From Deltaproteobacteria bacterium (lineage in GTDB: Bacteria > JADJOY01), in the NCBI GenBank assembly GCA_016713535.1, contig JADJOY010000023.1, positions 1-64,000 of the forward strand: a stretch of 64,000 nt of DNA, read 5' to 3'. The notes beneath the pieces are model-generated. The model ran no database searches, was not told the DNA's origin, and was given only the letters and a program-made list of their open reading frames with translations. Made by a program: the position numbers and the translations under genes. Below, piece after piece: positions 18,912-28,798 of this stretch; position 1 is the first letter of the stretch, and every line of letters starts with the position of its first letter.

Positions 18912-20267
18912 ATGAACGTGAACCCCGCGATCTTCCGCGAATATGACGTCCGCGGCATCGTCGACCTGGACCTCACCGACGAGTTCGCCGAGCTTCTCGG
19001 CAAGGCGTTCGGCACCTACCAGGTACGGCGCGAGCTCACACAGCTCGCCGTGGGGCGGGACGTACGCGCCTCCAGCACCCGCTTTCGCGATGCGCTGATT
19101 CGCGGTCTCGTGTCGACCGGCTGCGAGGTCGTCGACGTCGGCGTGTGCCCGACGCCGCTGCTCTACTTCGCGCTCTTCCACTACGAGCGCAACGGCGGCG
19201 TCATGATCACGGGTAGCCACAACCCGCCCGAGTTCAACGGTTTCAAGATCTGCTCCGGCAAGAGCACGATCCATGGCGGTGACATCCAGGAGCTGCTCGC
19301 GATCGCCCAGTCCGGCGACTTCGCGACCGGCGAGGGCTCGGTGCGGCAGGCCGAGATCATCGACCCGTACATCGCGTGGGTGAAGGGGAACGTCCGCATC
19401 CAGCGCCCGATCAAGGTCGTGGTCGACGCAGGCAACGGCACCGCCGGACTGGTGGCGCCACGCATGCTCGAGGTGCTCGGCCAGGACGTGATCCCGCTCT
19501 TCTGCGAACCGGACGCCACCTTCCCGAACCACCACCCCGACCCGACGCTGCCCGAGAACCTCGAGGCGCTGATCGACAAGGTGCTCGAGACCGGCGCCGA
19601 GCTCGGTATCGGCTACGACGGCGACGGCGATCGCATCGGCGTGGTCACCGGACGCGGCAAGATCCTGTGGGGCGACATGCTGATGGTGCTCTTCTCGCGC
19701 GAGATCCTGCGCTCGCGACCGGGCGCCACGATCGTCGCCGAGGTGAAGTGCTCGCAGAACCTCTACGACGACATCGCGGCGCGCGGTGGCAACGCCATCA
19801 TGTGGAAGGCCGGCCACTCACCGATCAAGGCCAAGATGCGCGAGGTCGGCGCGGCGCTCGGCGGCGAGATGAGCGGCCACGTGTTCTTCGCCGACCGCTT
19901 CTTCGGCTTCGACGACGCGCTCTACGCGACGCTGCGGGTACTCGAGATCGTGTCGCGGGAGGAGCGTAGTCTCGACGAGCTGCTCTCCGACCTCCCGACG
20001 CTGGTCGCCACCCCCGAGATCCGCGTCGACTGCCCGGACGACAAGAAGTTCGAGGTGGTGCGGCGGGCGGTCGACCACTTCAAGGCCACCCATCCGGTGG
20101 TCGACGTCGACGGTGCTCGGGTGCTCTTCGAGGACGGCTGGGCGCTGGTGCGAGCCTCCAACACGCAGCCGGTACTGGTGCTGCGCTTCGAGGCCAAGAC
20201 ACAGGAGCGCCTTGACGCCATCCGGGGGGTGGTCGAAGATGTCCTGCGCTCGCTCACCGAGGCCTGA
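18912..20267 (+). CDS. manB: Phosphomannomutase / phosphoglucomutase
   Basis: 451 residues from ATG 18912, with a GGAGG ribosome site about 7 nt upstream. It is an alpha-D-phosphohexomutase: the phosphoserine loop TGSHNPP lies at about residues 99-105, the metal loop DGDGDR at about 236-241, the sugar-binding GGEMSGH further on and the C-terminal phosphate loop RASNTQPVLVLRFEA. It converts mannose-6-P to mannose-1-P, and probably glucose phosphates too, as AlgC does. With the cupin isomerase and Gmd it forms most of a GDP-deoxysugar pathway. The reaction type is firm; the preferred sugar is inferred from the neighbours. Confidence 0.93.
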   Translation: MNVNPAIFREYDVRGIVDLDLTDEFAELLGKAFGTYQVRRELTQLAVGRDVRASSTRFRDALIRGLVSTGCEVVDVGVCPTPLLYFALFHYERNGGVMITGSHNPPEFNGFKICSGKSTIHGGDIQELLAIAQSGDFATGEGSVRQAEIIDPYIAWVKGNVRIQRPIKVVVDAGNGTAGLVAPRMLEVLGQDVIPLFCEPDATFPNHHPDPTLPENLEALIDKVLETGAELGIGYDGDGDRIGVVTGRGKILWGDMLMVLFSREILRSRPGATIVAEVKCSQNLYDDIAARGGNAIMWKAGHSPIKAKMREVGAALGGEMSGHVFFADRFFGFDDALYATLRVLEIVSREERSLDELLSDLPTLVATPEIRVDCPDDKKFEVVRRAVDHFKATHPVVDVDGARVLFEDGWALVRASNTQPVLVLRFEAKTQERLDAIRGVVEDVLRSLTEA

Positions 20268-20301
20268 CGCCTCGAACGAGCCGGGATTCCGGACGGTTTC
20301 C

Positions 20302-21291
20302 GTGGCCGCCATCTCTCGCACGCCGCCACCTCCATCATGCGCGATACGTCCTCGTCCGTCCCCGAGCTCGCGGCCTCGGTCCCGCGGCGCGGTCGCGCTC
20401 GCTACAACCGTGCTGGCCGGCTGCTCCTGGCTCTCGCCGGGCGCCCCGATGCCGCAGAGCATCGACCTCGTCGAGGCAAGCCCGCAGGAGGTCTCGGCGG
20501 AGCTCGGCAAGCTCGCCGCCCGCGGCGTGTGGCGTGCGGCCCCGCCCGCTCCCGCGGAGCCGATCCCGCTCACCAGCGCGACGTATCGCGACGTGACCGC
20601 GCGAGTTGCCCCGGCGGTGGTCAACATCTTCACCCAGACTACGGTCATCGGCGGGCTCTACTCGGACCCGCTCGGCGTCTTCCCGTTCAAGGTCGGCATC
20701 CCGATCCCGCACCGCGGTAGCAACCTCGGCAGCGGCTTCCTGATCGGTGACGGATACGTGATCACGAGCCGGCGGGTGGTCGCTGCGGCCCAGTCGGTCG
20801 AGGTCCAGATACCCGGGATCGCACACGCGTTCCCGGCGCAAGTGCTCGGGGCGGTGCCCTCGAGCAGCGTCGCGGTGCTCAAGGTCGAGCTCGGGGGCGC
20901 GAAGGCCGAGACGCTCGCGCTCGCCAGCAGCGCGGCGATGCCGATCGGTGAGCCAGTGCTCGCGGTCGGCAACCCGTTCGGCACTGGACCGACGGCCCGC
21001 GAGGGCATCCTGTCCTTCCGCGTCAAGCGGCTGCCGCTCGGCGGTGAAGGAGCAGCCGAGGGTGTCGAGTTCCTGCAGACCACTGCGCGCTGCCAGGCGG
21101 GTGACGCGGGCGGGCCCCTCGTGGACCTGAGCGGCGCCGTCGTCGGCATGACCGTCCTCCCCGAGATCGAGGGAAGCACGAGTTCGACGTCCGCCGCCGA
21201 GGCGGGCTACGCGGTGCCGGTCGACGTCGTGAAAGCCTCGGTCGCGCAGGTCCTGAGCCGTCCGCGCGTGCCGATCCCGCCGCTGCCTTGA
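20302..21291 (+). CDS. HtrA-like trypsin-fold lipoprotein lacking the catalytic triad
   Basis: About 329 residues from a GTG at 20302; this start is tentative because no strong ribosome site is visible. The lipobox LAGC suggests an acylated envelope protein. The body follows the DegP/HtrA fold (SGFLIGDGYVITS, VLAVGNPFG, FLQTTAR, GGPLVDLSGAVVGM, YAVPVDVVKA). All three catalytic positions are replaced: His by Arg in SRRVV, Asp by Ser in SSSVAVLKV, and Ser by Ala in GDAGGPL. It should bind peptides or act as a scaffold rather than cut. No PDZ domain follows. Confidence 0.75.
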   Translation: MAAISRTPPPPSCAIRPRPSPSSRPRSRGAVALATTVLAGCSWLSPGAPMPQSIDLVEASPQEVSAELGKLAARGVWRAAPPAPAEPIPLTSATYRDVTARVAPAVVNIFTQTTVIGGLYSDPLGVFPFKVGIPIPHRGSNLGSGFLIGDGYVITSRRVVAAAQSVEVQIPGIAHAFPAQVLGAVPSSSVAVLKVELGGAKAETLALASSAAMPIGEPVLAVGNPFGTGPTAREGILSFRVKRLPLGGEGAAEGVEFLQTTARCQAGDAGGPLVDLSGAVVGMTVLPEIEGSTSSTSAAEAGYAVPVDVVKASVAQVLSRPRVPIPPLP

Positions 21292-21315
21292 GTTTCCGAG
21301 GGCGTTCCAACCCAT

Positions 21316-21350
21316 CCAGCCGAACCGGGAGTGAACCCCGGCTCGGCTGG
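21316..21350. terminator. Hairpin between convergent genes
   Basis: CCAGCCGAACCGGG (21316-21329) pairs with CCCGGCTCGGCTGG (21337-21350) with one mismatch, around a 7-nt loop. It lies about 25 bp after the HtrA-like gene and before the end of the convergent lipoprotein gene, so it may be bidirectional. Confidence 0.5.
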
Positions 21351-21432
21351 GCCTACCCCCGGGACGCTTCGCTTCGCTCGCGGCGTCGCGCCGCGACGCC
21401 GCGGTAGTCCTCGCCCCGAGGCTGATCACAGG

Positions 21433-22164
21433 TCACTGAAGCGGCTGCCCCTCGATCGACGTCTGCGGGCTCACGGGAGCCGTGACAGGCGGAGGCGGCG
21501 GCGCGGGTGGGGGCGGCGCAGGGGCCTCGAACACCGTGCCCTGAACCTCGCGCAACACCGGGATCGAGGTCACTCGGCCTCCCCGCTCAGAGAGCCGCGC
21601 CCGCATCTCGAGAACCTTGCCGCGGTACGGGAATTCGATCCGCAGCGTGCCCTCGACGTCGCCCTCCAGGATCGTTCGCCCCACCTGCGCCGGGCGATTG
21701 GGACACTCCTCGAGCGGCGAGCGGAACGCCCGGTGCACCGGCGGGATCACCACCTGCTCCTGACCCGAGTCGGTCTGGAACACCACCGCGCCCGGATAGG
21801 TCGTGGCGAGCTGGCGGCGCTGATCCTGGTAGATCGAGTCGATCAGCCTGAGGGTCTCGCTGCGGGTCGTCGGGTCGACGACCTCGTAGGCCTTGCCGGC
21901 GATCACGTCGACGTCGAACAGGCTGATGAAGCAGTCCTGTCGCGACTCGCGGAGCGTCGCGGCGTAGGTCTGCGCGAGCGCATAGGTGCCCCAGCTCGCC
22001 GAGCCGCTGCGGAACGCCTTGCCCGCATCCGAGAGCGGGTTCTGGTACGAGCAGCCGGAGGCGAGCCCCAACGTGACTGCGACCCCCAGCGCGCGTCGCA
22101 GCGCGGCGGGACGGACCTGGCCCGACCGTTGAGGCGTGGCTGTGGATGCTCGGCTCTCGTTCAC
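21433..22164 (-). CDS. Lipoprotein, function unknown
   Basis: 243 residues from GTG 22164, fixed by a strong GGAGGA ribosome site 6 nt upstream. The lipobox LASGC follows a basic, hydrophobic signal (ALRRALGVAVTLGLASGC). The mature part is mixed alpha/beta (TYAATLRESRQDCFISLFD, VVFQTDSGQEQVVIPPVH, LEGDVEGTLRIEFPYRG). It ends in a proline-rich tail (APPPPAPPPPPVTAPV) of the kind that spans or contacts the cell wall. I do not recognise the family. It probably sits in the outer or inner membrane leaflet facing the periplasm. Confidence 0.7.
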   Translation of the reverse strand: MNESRASTATPQRSGQVRPAALRRALGVAVTLGLASGCSYQNPLSDAGKAFRSGSASWGTYALAQTYAATLRESRQDCFISLFDVDVIAGKAYEVVDPTTRSETLRLIDSIYQDQRRQLATTYPGAVVFQTDSGQEQVVIPPVHRAFRSPLEECPNRPAQVGRTILEGDVEGTLRIEFPYRGKVLEMRARLSERGGRVTSIPVLREVQGTVFEAPAPPPPAPPPPPVTAPVSPQTSIEGQPLQ

Positions 22165-22234
22165 GATGTTTCCTCCACGCCGCTCGACGCCGTCCGCGGC
22201 CGGGCGGGATTGTGTCAAGGATTCGGGCGCGGAG

Positions 22235-22450
22235 CTACCGCACCGAGCTCGCGCCATCGCCTGGCTCGCGGGGCACGAAGAAGTCGCAACGCGCCACCGG
22301 CTGCGGCGGGTACTTCATCGGTGCGATCGGGCACTGGATGAACACCGAGGTCTTGGTGCGCACGTAACGCGGCGGCGCGCCGCAGCCGTGGCACAAGCTT
22401 CGCGGATGCGGCAGCACCTCGGGCGGGGCGGCGCTCGGGTAGTCGCTCAT
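22235..22450 (-). CDS. Cys4 mini-protein, zinc-ribbon-like
   Basis: 71 residues. Its ATG at 22450 overlaps the stop of the YfhO-type gene as ATGA, which strongly supports it being a real, coupled gene. Four cysteines are spaced C20-x2-C23-x16-C40-x14-C55 (CHGCGAPPRY, FIQCPIAP, ARCDFFVP), consistent with a structural zinc site. No other domain is seen. Its role is unknown; coupling suggests a link with the membrane proteins upstream in the operon. Confidence 0.65.
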   Translation of the reverse strand: MSDYPSAAPPEVLPHPRSLCHGCGAPPRYVRTKTSVFIQCPIAPMKYPPQPVARCDFFVPREPGDGASSVR

Positions 22451-24777
22451 GGTGGCTCGCGCCGACGAGGGCGGCGACCGGCGAGTGCGAAGGCCATCAC
22501 GGCGATCCAGCTCGCCGCGCTCACGAGCGCGCCACCCGCCGTCTCGGCAGGAACATAGCGGATCTCCACGTGATGCGCGCCGGCCGGCACCGACACGGCC
22601 AGCGTGATCGTGTTCGCGACCGCGGTGACGGCGCGCGCGCCGTCCACGGTCGCGCGCCAGCCCTGCGCCGCGATCTCGCCGGTGACGAGGAACGCCTGCG
22701 CGTCGCAGATCGTGTCGAGGTCGACCGCGCCCGGAGCCCAGACGCGCTTCACCGGTGCGCACGCCGGCGGCGTGTCGACGGCCGGTGAAGGAGCGTCCGG
22801 GATCTCGAGCACCGGCGACACCAGCGGCGACGACGGCTCGTCGAGCAGCCTGGCGAGCGCCTCCCCGGGCGAGCTCGCCGAGCGCCAGATCGTGGCCGCG
22901 AACGCGCGCGGGGCGCGCGTCGCACGCTCCCACACCTCGATGCGAGCGTCCTCGGCGGCGTCGCCCGCGGTGTCGCGGAGGGGGCGAAGATAGGCCCCAC
23001 CCGCGATGGAGACGTCCGTGACCAAGGTTGTGACGCCGAGAACGTCGAGGATGCGCACGTCACGGCTGTCCGGTGCGAGCTCGAGGGCCGCGTGCTCGGC
23101 GCCGGGTGCGCGCTTGCTGGCGGCGAGCCGCGTCACCCAGTCGAGCTCCACCACGGCGAGGCGATCCGCGAGCGCGGTCACGCGCGCGAGCGGCAGCTTG
23201 GAGTCGAGGCCCACGTCTTCGTAGCCGACGACCAGCCCGCCGTTGCGCCGGAGCACCCAATCGCGAGCACGCCGTGTTCGCTCCACTCCGAGCACCCGAC
23301 CCGCGCCCGGAGGCGGCAGCGCGTCCGCGACGCCCGCGCGATCGAAGTGGTCCTCGGTGTCGAACCGCGACGCACGATCGAGCGCATCGGGCGACGCGAA
23401 GTGGGCGAGCTCGGCGACCAGCGCCAGCGAGATCGTGAGCGCCGAAGCCCGAGGCCACACGCTCGCGAGGAACGCCCCGGCGAGCGCGGCTAGCGACCAC
23501 GGCAGGCTCCCCCGAACGAGATCGGCGAGCCGCTGCCCGTCGGCGTAGAGGTCGCCGGGAATCCACGCAAGGGTCGCGAGCGCGAGCGCTGCGAGCACCA
23601 CCACGGCGACTTGGAGGTGGCGCGAGGCGGCGGTGCCATCGCCCCGGCTCGCGAGCCACGCGTCGAGGCCATGGGCCGCGAGCAGCGCCAGCGCGAGCGC
23701 GGCCGGAATCAGGAAGAAGTAAAAATACGAAAAGATGGTGAGCGGCGGCAGCGCCGCGCGCAGCATCCCCCACAGCGGCGTCGCGTCGCCGAGCGACAGC
23801 ACTACGCACCCGGCTGCCGTCACCCACAGATCGAGGTGGGTGCGGTCCGTCCCGCGCCAGCGCTGCCGTGCGAGCGCGAGGAACGGTAGCAGCACGACCC
23901 CGAGGAACACGTGGCCCTTGCCGCTCGGATCGAAGCGCGCGAAGAGAAACTGGCCGATGCGCCACGGCTCGCTCAGATACGCGTACTCCGCGCTGATCTC
24001 GCGGCCGCCGCTCAGGCTGCTCGCGAGACCGCTGGCGACGAGCGGCGCGATCTGGACCGCGGCCAGCGCGACGCCGAGCGCCTCACTCGTCGCCAGCAGG
24101 CCGGCCGCGCGAACGAGCCCGGCCCGGCCGTCATGCGTGCCGCCGAGCGTCAGGGTGTAGACGAGCGTGGCGAAGAGCACCGCGCCCGACGCCACCAGGT
24201 GCCCACCGAGGTGCATGAGACCCAGGCACACGCCCGCGCCGGCGATCGCGCCGCGCACCGGAACGGTGCCGCGGATCCCACGGTCGAGGCACACCAGGAC
24301 CCATGGCAGGTACGACGCCGCCACGGCCTCCGGCAGGTAGCCGAGACGAACGAGATCGGACATCGGCGTGCCCGCGCCGAGGGCGAGCGCAGCGAGCCAC
24401 GCGGGCACCCGACGCAAGCCGCGAATGCGACCGAGCGCGTACGACCCCACCGCGAACGAGATCAGATGGAGGAGAAAGCCGGCGTCGAGGGCGCGACCCG
24501 GCGCGAGCCCGAACAGCACGACGCCCGGATAGATCGGCCCCATCCACGGCGGCTGAGCGAGGAACGGCGCACCACCGTCGTGGAACGGATTCCACAGTGG
24601 CAGGCGGCCGTGGGCGAGTTCGCGAAACAGCAGCGCCGCGTGCGGGATCGCGTATTCGAGGGCGTCGGCTCCGAAGCGCCACGGCGTGCCCAGGATGAGC
24701 CGCGGATGGAGCGCGGCGACCGCGACCACCAGCGCGAGCGCGGCCCCCCCATCGCGCCTCCAAGCGACAGCGCTCAC
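22447..24777 (-). CDS. YfhO-type polytopic membrane protein (copy 2)
   Basis: 776 residues from GTG 24777, overlapping the previous stop as GTGA; a second GTG at 24780 is also possible. About a dozen TM helices with the family's luminal segment LEYAIPHAALLFRELAHG, then LPLWNPFHDGGAPF and PPWMGPIYPG. The C-terminal soluble region ends in the beta-rich AQGWRATVDG and VPAGAHHVEIRYVP. YfhO proteins are GT-C-like and are linked to glycosylation of lipoteichoic acid or other polymers in Gram-positives; the function in this lineage is unproven. It is a tandem paralogue of the next gene upstream. Confidence 0.8.
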   Translation of the reverse strand: MSAVAWRRDGGAALALVVAVAALHPRLILGTPWRFGADALEYAIPHAALLFRELAHGRLPLWNPFHDGGAPFLAQPPWMGPIYPGVVLFGLAPGRALDAGFLLHLISFAVGSYALGRIRGLRRVPAWLAALALGAGTPMSDLVRLGYLPEAVAASYLPWVLVCLDRGIRGTVPVRGAIAGAGVCLGLMHLGGHLVASGAVLFATLVYTLTLGGTHDGRAGLVRAAGLLATSEALGVALAAVQIAPLVASGLASSLSGGREISAEYAYLSEPWRIGQFLFARFDPSGKGHVFLGVVLLPFLALARQRWRGTDRTHLDLWVTAAGCVVLSLGDATPLWGMLRAALPPLTIFSYFYFFLIPAALALALLAAHGLDAWLASRGDGTAASRHLQVAVVVLAALALATLAWIPGDLYADGQRLADLVRGSLPWSLAALAGAFLASVWPRASALTISLALVAELAHFASPDALDRASRFDTEDHFDRAGVADALPPPGAGRVLGVERTRRARDWVLRRNGGLVVGYEDVGLDSKLPLARVTALADRLAVVELDWVTRLAASKRAPGAEHAALELAPDSRDVRILDVLGVTTLVTDVSIAGGAYLRPLRDTAGDAAEDARIEVWERATRAPRAFAATIWRSASSPGEALARLLDEPSSPLVSPVLEIPDAPSPAVDTPPACAPVKRVWAPGAVDLDTICDAQAFLVTGEIAAQGWRATVDGARAVTAVANTITLAVSVPAGAHHVEIRYVPAETAGGALVSAASWIAVMAFALAGRRPRRREPP

Positions 24778-27056
24778 CACGCGTGCCTCGAGCGCCGCCC
24801 GCCACCGATCGCGAGCACGAGCGAGCCGAGCGCGGCGAGCGCCGAGAGCAGCGCCGGCCAGAGCGGCGGCGCGTACCGAACCTCCACGCGGTGACGGCCC
24901 GAGGGAACCTCGACCGCCAGCGCCGGGACCAAGGCCGCGGCGGTTACCTCGAGCTCACGGGCGCCGGGCGTGCCCGGATCGAGGGTCGCGCGCCATCCCG
25001 GCAGCGGGTTCTGGCGTACCAGCACGCGGACGGCGTGGTTCGCTTCGACCTCGAACGCGAGGCGTCCCGCGACGCGCGCGCTGGACGTGATCACCGCTCC
25101 CCCCGGACTGGCGGAAGCGGCGTCGAGAGCCACCGGCGCGGGACCGATCCGGGAATGGAGCCGCACGCGTCCGGATGCGTCCTCAGTATCGGCCCGGAAG
25201 GCGCTCGCGCCCGGACCACCGAGGGTGAGGTCGGTGACGATGCGGTCGACACCGAGCTCGTCGAGGACCGCCAGTCGCACCGCATCCAGGTTCAGCACAG
25301 TGGAAGCCGCGGTGTCACCGCGGTCGCTCGCGGCGAGCGCGGTCTCCCACTCGACGTCCGCGCCGAGCGGCGTGACGAAGTCGCGGTAGACGCTCACGCC
25401 GACGCGCGCCGAACGGGCGATCTCGTCGTAGCCGAGGACGAGACCGCCGTTGCGACGCAGCAGCCACTCGCCGACGGGGCGGGTGCGCTCGACGTGCCAG
25501 ACCCGGCCTCCCGCGCCGGGCTCGGCGAGCTTTCGCACCAGAGGGTCGGTGGCGTGGAAATACGCGGCCGTGTCGTAGGGCGGCTTGTCGACTCGTGCCC
25601 GCACCCGGTAGCTCGCCAACTCGGCGAGCACCACCACCGCGGTGATCGCGCGCCAGCGGGCATGGTCGAGACGCCCCGCGGCGTGGAGCACAGTCACCCC
25701 GAGCAACGCGAGCACGGACGCCGCCGCCGGGATCGCGCTGCGCGCGAGCCCGTCGTGATCGAGCGGATCCGCCGCGATCTCGGCGCGCAGCGCGAACACC
25801 GCGCCACCGGCGAGCAGCGCCGCGGTCGCGAACGCGGCGAGCCCCACGCGCGCGCCGCGCGGATCCCGTGGCGCGTCGAGGCCGATCGCTGCCAGGCACG
25901 CGAGGGCGACGTGGATTCCCGGTGCGAAGAAATACGGATACGAGATCAGGCCGAGCGGCGGGACGAGCACCGCCGCCCAGCGGAGGAGCGGCGCGTGAGG
26001 GCCGAACGAGAGCGCCACGAACGTGGCCAGCAGGACACCCGCCGGTAGCAGGTCGCCGACGCTGGCGCGCAGGGCGCCCGCAGCCGTCTGTCTCGCGCCG
26101 CGCGGGCGACGCGATGCCACCACCCCGAGCCCGCCAGCGGCGAGGAGGACCGTCGCCACGCCGACGAAGTCGCGCCCCTTGTGACCCGCCTCCCACGCCG
26201 GCAGCGCGTAGCCGACCTTGCGCCACGGGCTCGCCATCTCGCGATCCCACGGCTTCCACTCTCGCTCGGTCGCGAGCGTACCGTGGCTTGCGACTTCGCG
26301 CAGCGGGACGAGCTGGGCCGCCGCGATCGCGAGCGCGCCGAGCCCGATCGCGGTCGCCACGGCGGCCGAGCGGAGCGCGGCCCGGAGGCGCGTCGAGGGT
26401 GGATCGCCGCGCGGCTCTCGGAGCGCGTCCACCAGGATCGCGACGGTGCTCCAGATCGCGAACGCCCAGGCACCCTGCAGCGCGCTCACCGGATGTCCAC
26501 CCAGGAACGCCAGGCCGAGCGCCAGCGCGCCGAGCGCCGCGCCACGAGTCGCCGGCGCTCCCCGTCGCGCGCTCTCGAACGCGGCGATCGGCCACGCGAT
26601 CCAGCTCACCGATACCAGGTGGTGGAGGGAGCCGCGGTTCCACGCCACGGCGACGTCGCTCCCGAGCGCCACGGCGGCGGCCACCAGCCAGGCGCTCGCC
26701 CGGCTCGCGCCGAGGGCCCGAAGCAGCGCGCCGATCCCGGCGGCGTAGAGGAGCGCGTGGAGTGCGTAGCCCGCGCTCAGCGCCCAGCCGTCGGGGAGCA
26801 GCGCGAAGAGCGCGAGCCCCGGATAGAGCGGCCCCATCCACGGCTGCTGCGCGAGGAGCGGCAGCCCGCCGTCGGTCGCGGGATTCCAGCTCGGCACACG
26901 GCCCTGCGCCAGCTCACCGAGCACGAAGTGCGCGAACGGGATCGCGTACTCGAGGTCGTCGTCCCCGAAGCGCGCGGTGGGGGGGCGCAGGAACGGCCAC
27001 GTCACGAGCAGCGCCATGGCGAGGGCCGACGCCCAGGCGCGCGAGCGAGCTCGCAT
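24774..27056 (-). CDS. YfhO-type polytopic membrane protein (copy 1)
   Basis: 760 residues from ATG 27056; a longer form starting at 27185 is less likely because the extra sequence is arginine-rich and unstructured. Its features parallel copy 2: DDLEYAIPFAHFVLGELAQG, VPSWNPATDGGLPLLAQ, QPWMGPLYPG, many TM helices, and the C-terminal PLPGWRATLDPG and VPSGRHRVEVRYAPP. It is expected to be a GT-C-type or polymer-modifying membrane enzyme using a lipid-linked sugar; this is inference from the family. The two copies and the Cys4 mini-protein form one coupled unit. Confidence 0.8.
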   Translation of the reverse strand: MRARSRAWASALAMALLVTWPFLRPPTARFGDDDLEYAIPFAHFVLGELAQGRVPSWNPATDGGLPLLAQQPWMGPLYPGLALFALLPDGWALSAGYALHALLYAAGIGALLRALGASRASAWLVAAAVALGSDVAVAWNRGSLHHLVSVSWIAWPIAAFESARRGAPATRGAALGALALGLAFLGGHPVSALQGAWAFAIWSTVAILVDALREPRGDPPSTRLRAALRSAAVATAIGLGALAIAAAQLVPLREVASHGTLATEREWKPWDREMASPWRKVGYALPAWEAGHKGRDFVGVATVLLAAGGLGVVASRRPRGARQTAAGALRASVGDLLPAGVLLATFVALSFGPHAPLLRWAAVLVPPLGLISYPYFFAPGIHVALACLAAIGLDAPRDPRGARVGLAAFATAALLAGGAVFALRAEIAADPLDHDGLARSAIPAAASVLALLGVTVLHAAGRLDHARWRAITAVVVLAELASYRVRARVDKPPYDTAAYFHATDPLVRKLAEPGAGGRVWHVERTRPVGEWLLRRNGGLVLGYDEIARSARVGVSVYRDFVTPLGADVEWETALAASDRGDTAASTVLNLDAVRLAVLDELGVDRIVTDLTLGGPGASAFRADTEDASGRVRLHSRIGPAPVALDAASASPGGAVITSSARVAGRLAFEVEANHAVRVLVRQNPLPGWRATLDPGTPGARELEVTAAALVPALAVEVPSGRHRVEVRYAPPLWPALLSALAALGSLVLAIGGGRRSRHAW

Positions 27057-27215
27057 CACTCGCGACGCCTTCGGGGTCGTGCGTGGGTCGTCGGCCTCTG
27101 CGAGCGCACGGGTACTCTTCGGCCCTGGCTGACTCAGGGAATCCGCCCGCGAGTCCCTGCGCTGCGTGCCCGGGAGAGAAGCCACCCAGGGCTCGTCGAC
27201 CCGCGCGCTCGGACG

Positions 27216-28678
27216 TCAGCCATAGGGCGCGAGGTACGCGGGCGCGGGCGGCCGCAAGGCACTCGCGGGCGCGCCATGGCGCGCGACCCGGTAGCGCACG
27301 CGATTGAGGATCGTCGAGCGCAGGATATAGCCGAGCTGCGCCGCGGCGATGCGGAGCCAGCGGGGATTCTTGCGCAGCGCGTGGAGGAGGTTCTGCAGAA
27401 GCAGCGGGGGCGAGGCATAGACGCGTCGATAGGCCTGGTTGACCTGCGCGTCGAGGACCTCGCCCGGGATGGTCGACGGCGGACGATCGCCCAGGGTCTG
27501 ACCGAGCTCCGATTCCTCGAGCACCGTGAGGGGGAAGAACACCGTGTAGTGGGGGCGCACCCGCTCGGCCCACGCCACTGCTCCTTGCATGTTCGCGATG
27601 CTCTCGCCTGGCAACCCGAAGATGAAATGGACGGCCACCGTGAGCCCGAGCTTCTTCGCCACGCGCACGTTCTCGGCGAGCTCGGCGGGCTCCTCGCTGC
27701 TGCGGTGGATCGTGCGCAGCACAGTCGGATCCACGGCCTGCAAGCCGAAGCTCAGGAGGTCGCAACCCGCTTCCTTGAAGCGACGCAACTTCTCTTCGCG
27801 ATGGCGGCGGAAGTTGTAGGGATGCACCAGGCACGACCACGCGAGGTCGAGGCGCCGCTCGGCGAGCGCCGTGAGGAAGCGCTCCTCCCAGTCGGGGTTG
27901 ACGGCGAACTGGTCGTCCTTGAAGCCCACGTAGCGCACGCCGTAGCGCTCGTGCAGGTCCTCGAGCTCGGCGAGCACGTTGGCCGGCGAGCGGTAGCGAA
28001 CGCGGTGGCCCCAGATGGCCGGTGAGTCGCAGAACGAACATCGGTACGGACAACCGCGCGAGGCCATGAGGGTCGCGTAGGGCAGCCGCATCCCGAACAC
28101 GTGGTGGTCGTGATAGGCGCCCACCGGCAGCGCGTCGCGGTCCGCGAACGGCAGCGCGTCGAGGTCCGCGATCGGCGCGCGCTCGGAGGTCGCGACCGGG
28201 CCCGACTCGCCCGGCAGGAAGAGACCCGCGATCGAGGCCAGATCGATGCTCTCCTCGAAGGCCCCCGCGAGCTCGAGGATCGTCTCCTCGCCCTCGCCGA
28301 TCGCCACCGCCCGCGCGCCCGCCGCGAGATAGAGATCGGCGCGGCAACGATCCGGCCCGCCGACCACCGCCGGCACCTCGGGCACCTCGCGGGCGAGGGC
28401 GCGCAGCGCCTCGCACACCACGCCGCGCTGGGTGACGGTCGAGTAGAGCCCGACGAACAGCGGCCGCGCGTCGCGTACCCCCGCGACGAAGCGCTCGAGG
28501 TCGAAGCCGTGGACGCTCTGGTCGAGCACACGGTAGTTGCGTCCGGCACGCTTGAGCACGCCGGCGAGCGACAGCAGACCGAGGTGCGGAGCCGCTTCAT
28601 GCGGTACTCCCACGTGCCGCTCGGCATGTAGGCGCCGTCTTGCGCGGCGAACGAAACGAGATGGATCGGTCGAGTCAC
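27216..28678 (-). CDS. B12-binding domain radical SAM protein (frameshift near the N-terminus)
   Basis: The reconstructed protein starts at ATG 28678 (TRPIHLVSFAAQDGAYMPSG...) and shifts frame near 28590-28605 to continue as APHLGLLSLAGVLKRAG. One added base in that interval joins the two halves. The B12-like Rossmann domain (FVGLYSTVTQRG, VVGGPDR, IGEGEE) is followed by the radical SAM core with CPYRCSFC, the VGFKDDQFA segment, SFGLQAVDPTVL and FIFGLPGES. It lies upstream of the YfhO pair on the same strand, so it may modify a lipid or sugar used there. The substrate is unknown. Confidence 0.8.
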
Positions 28679-28798
28679 AGACCGGACGTGAGGTCGATCG
28701 CGAGCGGCAGGGGGCGCGGCGAGCGCACTCGCGCGCCGCGAATCGAAGCTACCACGGTGCGGAAAACCCGGCCAAACCCGCGAAGCTGCGCGGCTCCG

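Noticed and set aside
22213-22218. TTGACA on the minus strand upstream of the lipoprotein gene
   Set aside because: No acceptable -10 box at 16-19 bp.
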